64,000 bases of DNA from UBA9732 sp052170315 (GTDB taxonomy: Bacteria > Spirochaetota > Spirochaetia > Sphaerochaetales > Sphaerochaetaceae), in contig JBQNAT010000002.1 in the NCBI GenBank assembly GCA_052170315.1, positions 1-64,000 of the forward strand, in the 5' to 3' direction. This document shows positions 61,510 through 64,000 of the stretch, one piece after another. How positions within the stretch are numbered: position 1 is the stretch's first letter; each line of letters begins with the position of its first letter. Below the pieces are notes generated by a model, which was not told the DNA's origin, searched no databases, and saw only the letters and a program-made list of their open reading frames with translations. Made by a program: the position numbers and the translations under genes.

Positions 61510-62919
61510 CTATAGCTGAACAGCGGCAATGTTGTTTTCAATTATCAGAGCCTGCAGAGCGTAGACTTTTCTCTGCATCTCATCTTTTTTAACGTTAAGC
61601 TCAGCATCTTCCAGCTCACGCTTTGTGACAAGACCCTGCCCATACATTTCTGTTGCCCGTTCCAGTATCAGCGTGTTGTAGTGTGAGCGAACCCGGAACT
61701 GTTCAAGATTTGTTCTGTAGTCCCGGATATCCGTTTCAAGCTCCTTTATATCGGATATGTAGGTTGAAAGCGCGTTATCATAATCTATCTGCGCAAGCAG
61801 AACATTATTTTTCAGGGTCTGAAGCGTCAGAGCATCAGTATTTGTATTCTGTCTGTTGGCCCAGTTACCGGTTACTGTTACAAACGGAGAGAACTCACCG
61901 CCCTGATACAAGGTTCCGGCAGATGCGTTAAGCGAATAGTTTTGCCCTTTCAGCGCCACAAAAACCGATGCATCTGCATTGAAGTTAAAATCCGAACCGT
62001 TTGTTAATGTTAACGGTGTTTTCGTGTTTGCCCCAATCTGAAACTCTTTCTTTGTTCCTTCAGCGGCTGACACTGCCTGATTTGCTATCTCAAGAGATAT
62101 CTCAGCTATTTGAACACTTGAGTTTCCTTTGGGCTGTTCGGTTAATGTAAGCTTCGCTTCTCTGATTTCAGACACTTCTTCATAATCTATGCCGTAGTTT
62201 TCCCTGAAACTTTCCTTAAGCTTTGAAAGCTTACTCACCGCGGAGTCAAGGCTTACTTTTCCCGATTCAAGGTTCAGCCTGCTCTGAAGGTCATTCAGGC
62301 TGCCTTCTGTCAGTTCACCGGAAGCAAGGGCCGTGTTGTAGTCCAGAAGAAGGCGTTCATAGGAAAGCGATGCTTCATGGATTGAAAACGCACTCTGGAT
62401 TATTGAGATAAGATTTTGAAGAACGCCATTTTTCATCTGTAAAATTCTTTTATTGTAATCCAAATCCTGCCGGATTACGCCAAGTTTCTCTGTAAGTGCT
62501 TTTCTGCTGTCTTTAAAGGAATCAAGGTTTATAATTTTTTTATAGCCGGCACTGGGTGTTACCGTTAATGAGGTATCCCCTGATTTAGAAATTCTTGTGG
62601 CGTTTGAAAGACCGAAGGTAACGCTTTCATCTTCTTTTTTCGATATTATAATCTCCGCAGACGGGCCCATTGAAAAAAATGACTTCCCCGGACTTTCTTT
62701 CTGAAATGAAACTTCACCGGAAGACACGGATACGGAAAGAGTATCTTTCTCATCCTTTGTTCTAAGTGACAGTTCATTGTTTTCTCTGTTAATTTCCAGC
62801 GTTTTCATGGCAACGCTGTTTTCCATGGCTTTTTGCACAAGAGCGTCAGCGCTTATCGCAAATACCGGCAAAGACAGGCAAACCATAAAAATGAGGATTA
62901 AGCATTTTTTACTGTTCAT
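61510..62919 (-). CDS. TolC-like outer-membrane efflux protein
   Basis: This 469-residue protein has a signal peptide (CLILIFMVCLSLPVFA) and then two long helical hairpins typical of TolC (TYISDIKELETDIRDYRTNL) joined by beta segments. It gives the outer-membrane exit for the MacAB-type pump. It is the first gene of this leftward operon. Confidence 0.85.
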   Translation of the reverse strand: MNSKKCLILIFMVCLSLPVFAISADALVQKAMENSVAMKTLEINRENNELSLRTKDEKDTLSVSVSSGEVSFQKESPGKSFFSMGPSAEIIISKKEDESVTFGLSNATRISKSGDTSLTVTPSAGYKKIINLDSFKDSRKALTEKLGVIRQDLDYNKRILQMKNGVLQNLISIIQSAFSIHEASLSYERLLLDYNTALASGELTEGSLNDLQSRLNLESGKVSLDSAVSKLSKLKESFRENYGIDYEEVSEIREAKLTLTEQPKGNSSVQIAEISLEIANQAVSAAEGTKKEFQIGANTKTPLTLTNGSDFNFNADASVFVALKGQNYSLNASAGTLYQGGEFSPFVTVTGNWANRQNTNTDALTLQTLKNNVLLAQIDYDNALSTYISDIKELETDIRDYRTNLEQFRVRSHYNTLILERATEMYGQGLVTKRELEDAELNVKKDEMQRKVYALQALIIENNIAAVQL

Positions 62920-62966
62920 GTTAGTATATTACATTTTATGCCGTTTGAAGTTCAACAGGTTAATAA

Positions 62967-62994
62967 AAAACGGCCACCGGAAGGTGACCGTTTT
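62967..62994 (-). terminator. Terminator of the outer-sheath protein gene
   Basis: AAAACGGTCACC and GGTGGCCGTTTT (one C/A mismatch) with a four-base loop, followed leftward by six T. It lies 25 bases after the stop of the porin gene. Confidence 0.75.
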
Positions 62995-63019
62995 GAAATC
63001 AAATCTAAAATCTGAACAA

Positions 63020-64000
63020 TTAGAACTTAATTGTTGCGGAAGCTGTGACACTGCCCTTATTCTTGGCGATAAGGTTCGGATTATTGTAGACAAGAGCAAG
63101 CTTTGCGTTCTCAACAACCTTTTCCGATTCAACACCAACCTTAAGGGGAAGTTTAACCAGAGAATTAGCAAGAGCAAAGTCAACAAACATTGTATCAACC
63201 TGCACATATGCAGATGCGATACCTGCATCGCAAGATGCTTTTGCACCAACTGTAAGGTCTCTGCCCGGAAGCAGGGCATCTCTGAGTTCAACAGAACCTT
63301 CAACACCGACAGCAAGATTTTCCTGAACTTTGAAGGTGTACTCTGCTTTGAGCTTGGCATCAAGAAGAAGAGTATTTGCATATGTACCAGTATACGGGTC
63401 TTTACGATTTGGTTCATCTGCTGGTTTATAGTCAGCAAGAGCGCCGGGTCCCATATACGCATTCAATGTGAGGAAGTCATATTTTACGTTCAAAGCGGCA
63501 TCAAAAATAACATTCTTGTTGTCATACTTCAAATCAGCCGCAACATCCGCGGAAAGCTTGTCAGCTTTGTATCCCGCCTTAGCGGACGCACCAAGATAGT
63601 TGGCTCTGGCGCTTTCGTTTGAATATACGCCGTACGCTCCGGCCTGTACGGTAACCGCATCTTCAGCAACCTTGAATTCCTTTGTCTCCACATGCGCAAA
63701 TACAGTGTGCTTCTCAGGACCCCAGGAACCCTTTGCTCCCAAACCTACTGTGTAGCCATCATATGAAACCGTGAATCCCGGTACTACATCAGCTTTCACA
63801 GGACCATTAACAACATCAATTATTGGCAACCCCTTGGCTTTCTGATAGTGTTTTGCAAAGTCTGCTGCTGAACCGGCGTTGAGGATACCGAATGTGATAT
63901 CGCCAACATGGATGTTAGCCTTTGTAATCTTAACTTCACCTGAGAATTCAGGAACTACATCATACTTACTGCCAGCCTTATTCTTTGACTCAAGTTCTAC
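63020..64000 (-). CDS. Major outer sheath protein-like (MOSP/Tpr family), C-terminal part
   Basis: The frame is open from the window's right edge: 326 residues are visible and the N-terminus with signal peptide is missing. It is rich in short amphipathic beta strands with aromatic ends (FSGEVKITKANIHVGDITFG) and ends in Phe, as outer-membrane barrels do. The repeats and C-terminus resemble the treponemal MOSP C-terminal domain. It would be an abundant porin or adhesin. A reading starting at 63829 is internal: TTG in frame. Confidence 0.7.
   Translation of the reverse strand, partial: VELESKNKAGSKYDVVPEFSGEVKITKANIHVGDITFGILNAGSAADFAKHYQKAKGLPIIDVVNGPVKADVVPGFTVSYDGYTVGLGAKGSWGPEKHTVFAHVETKEFKVAEDAVTVQAGAYGVYSNESARANYLGASAKAGYKADKLSADVAADLKYDNKNVIFDAALNVKYDFLTLNAYMGPGALADYKPADEPNRKDPYTGTYANTLLLDAKLKAEYTFKVQENLAVGVEGSVELRDALLPGRDLTVGAKASCDAGIASAYVQVDTMFVDFALANSLVKLPLKVGVESEKVVENAKLALVYNNPNLIAKNKGSVTASATIKF

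Overview
The window looks like a spirochaete chromosome, most probably a Treponema. The pointers are a major-outer-sheath-type porin cut by the right edge, a damaged BspA-type leucine-rich-repeat lipoprotein of the kind treponemes carry, and the general host gene set. This is a judgement from protein sequence features; no database search was run.

1 to about 34.7 kb is the right-hand part of a prophage whose left end lies outside the window. Nearly all of it reads leftward on the minus strand. The packaging and virion block (1-17.1 kb) has an A118/SPP1-like siphovirus order: TerS, TerL, portal, minor capsid protein, scaffold, major capsid protein with an extra C-terminal Ig-like domain, connector and minor capsid proteins, major tail protein, two tail-assembly proteins, tape measure and a very large tail-tip/fibre protein. 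Upstream is an accessory block (17.1-23.1 kb): a ParB-like protein, a methyltransferase/Mom-type GNAT fusion, DUF488, PcfJ/PcfK and several tiny proteins. A small ribbon-helix-helix (RHH) gene at 23.3 kb points the other way. The replication and recombination block (23.5-32.4 kb) holds a phage SAM synthetase, NUMOD-like proteins, a DnaC-type loader, a radical-SAM DUF5131 protein, a C-type-lectin-like protein, a replication initiator-like protein, RusA, RecT, DUF1351 and a YqaJ exonuclease. The lysogeny end (32.4-34.7 kb) has a repressor-like HTH gene, two groups of repeated operator-like sites and a tyrosine integrase. I infer that early leftward transcription starts at 32.4 kb and stops at a bidirectional hairpin at 23.45 kb. 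A 16-bp palindrome shared by three promoters around 22.5-23.3 kb suggests that the RHH protein gates the second transcription unit.

34.7-44.5 kb is host sequence: a possible remnant of a structured RNA with a terminator at the attachment side, 5-formyl-THF cyclo-ligase, a heterodimeric ABC exporter, two Hsp20 genes behind a sigma-54 type promoter, tRNA-fMet, a short set of redox and EamA genes, a frameshifted lipoprotein gene and a DUF4143 ATPase.

44.5-55.4 kb is visibly more AT-rich and looks acquired. It encodes a ROK regulator, a ceramidase-like amidohydrolase, a Gfo/Idh oxidoreductase, a sugar ABC transporter (binding protein plus two permeases), NagB- and NagA-like enzymes and a DegT aminotransferase. 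Together they suggest uptake and breakdown of an N-acylated amino sugar. A 20-bp palindrome sits in the nagB promoter.

55.6-64 kb returns to host-like sequence: TrkA/TrkH potassium uptake, a MacAB-TolC-type efflux set and the C-terminal part of the outer-sheath protein.
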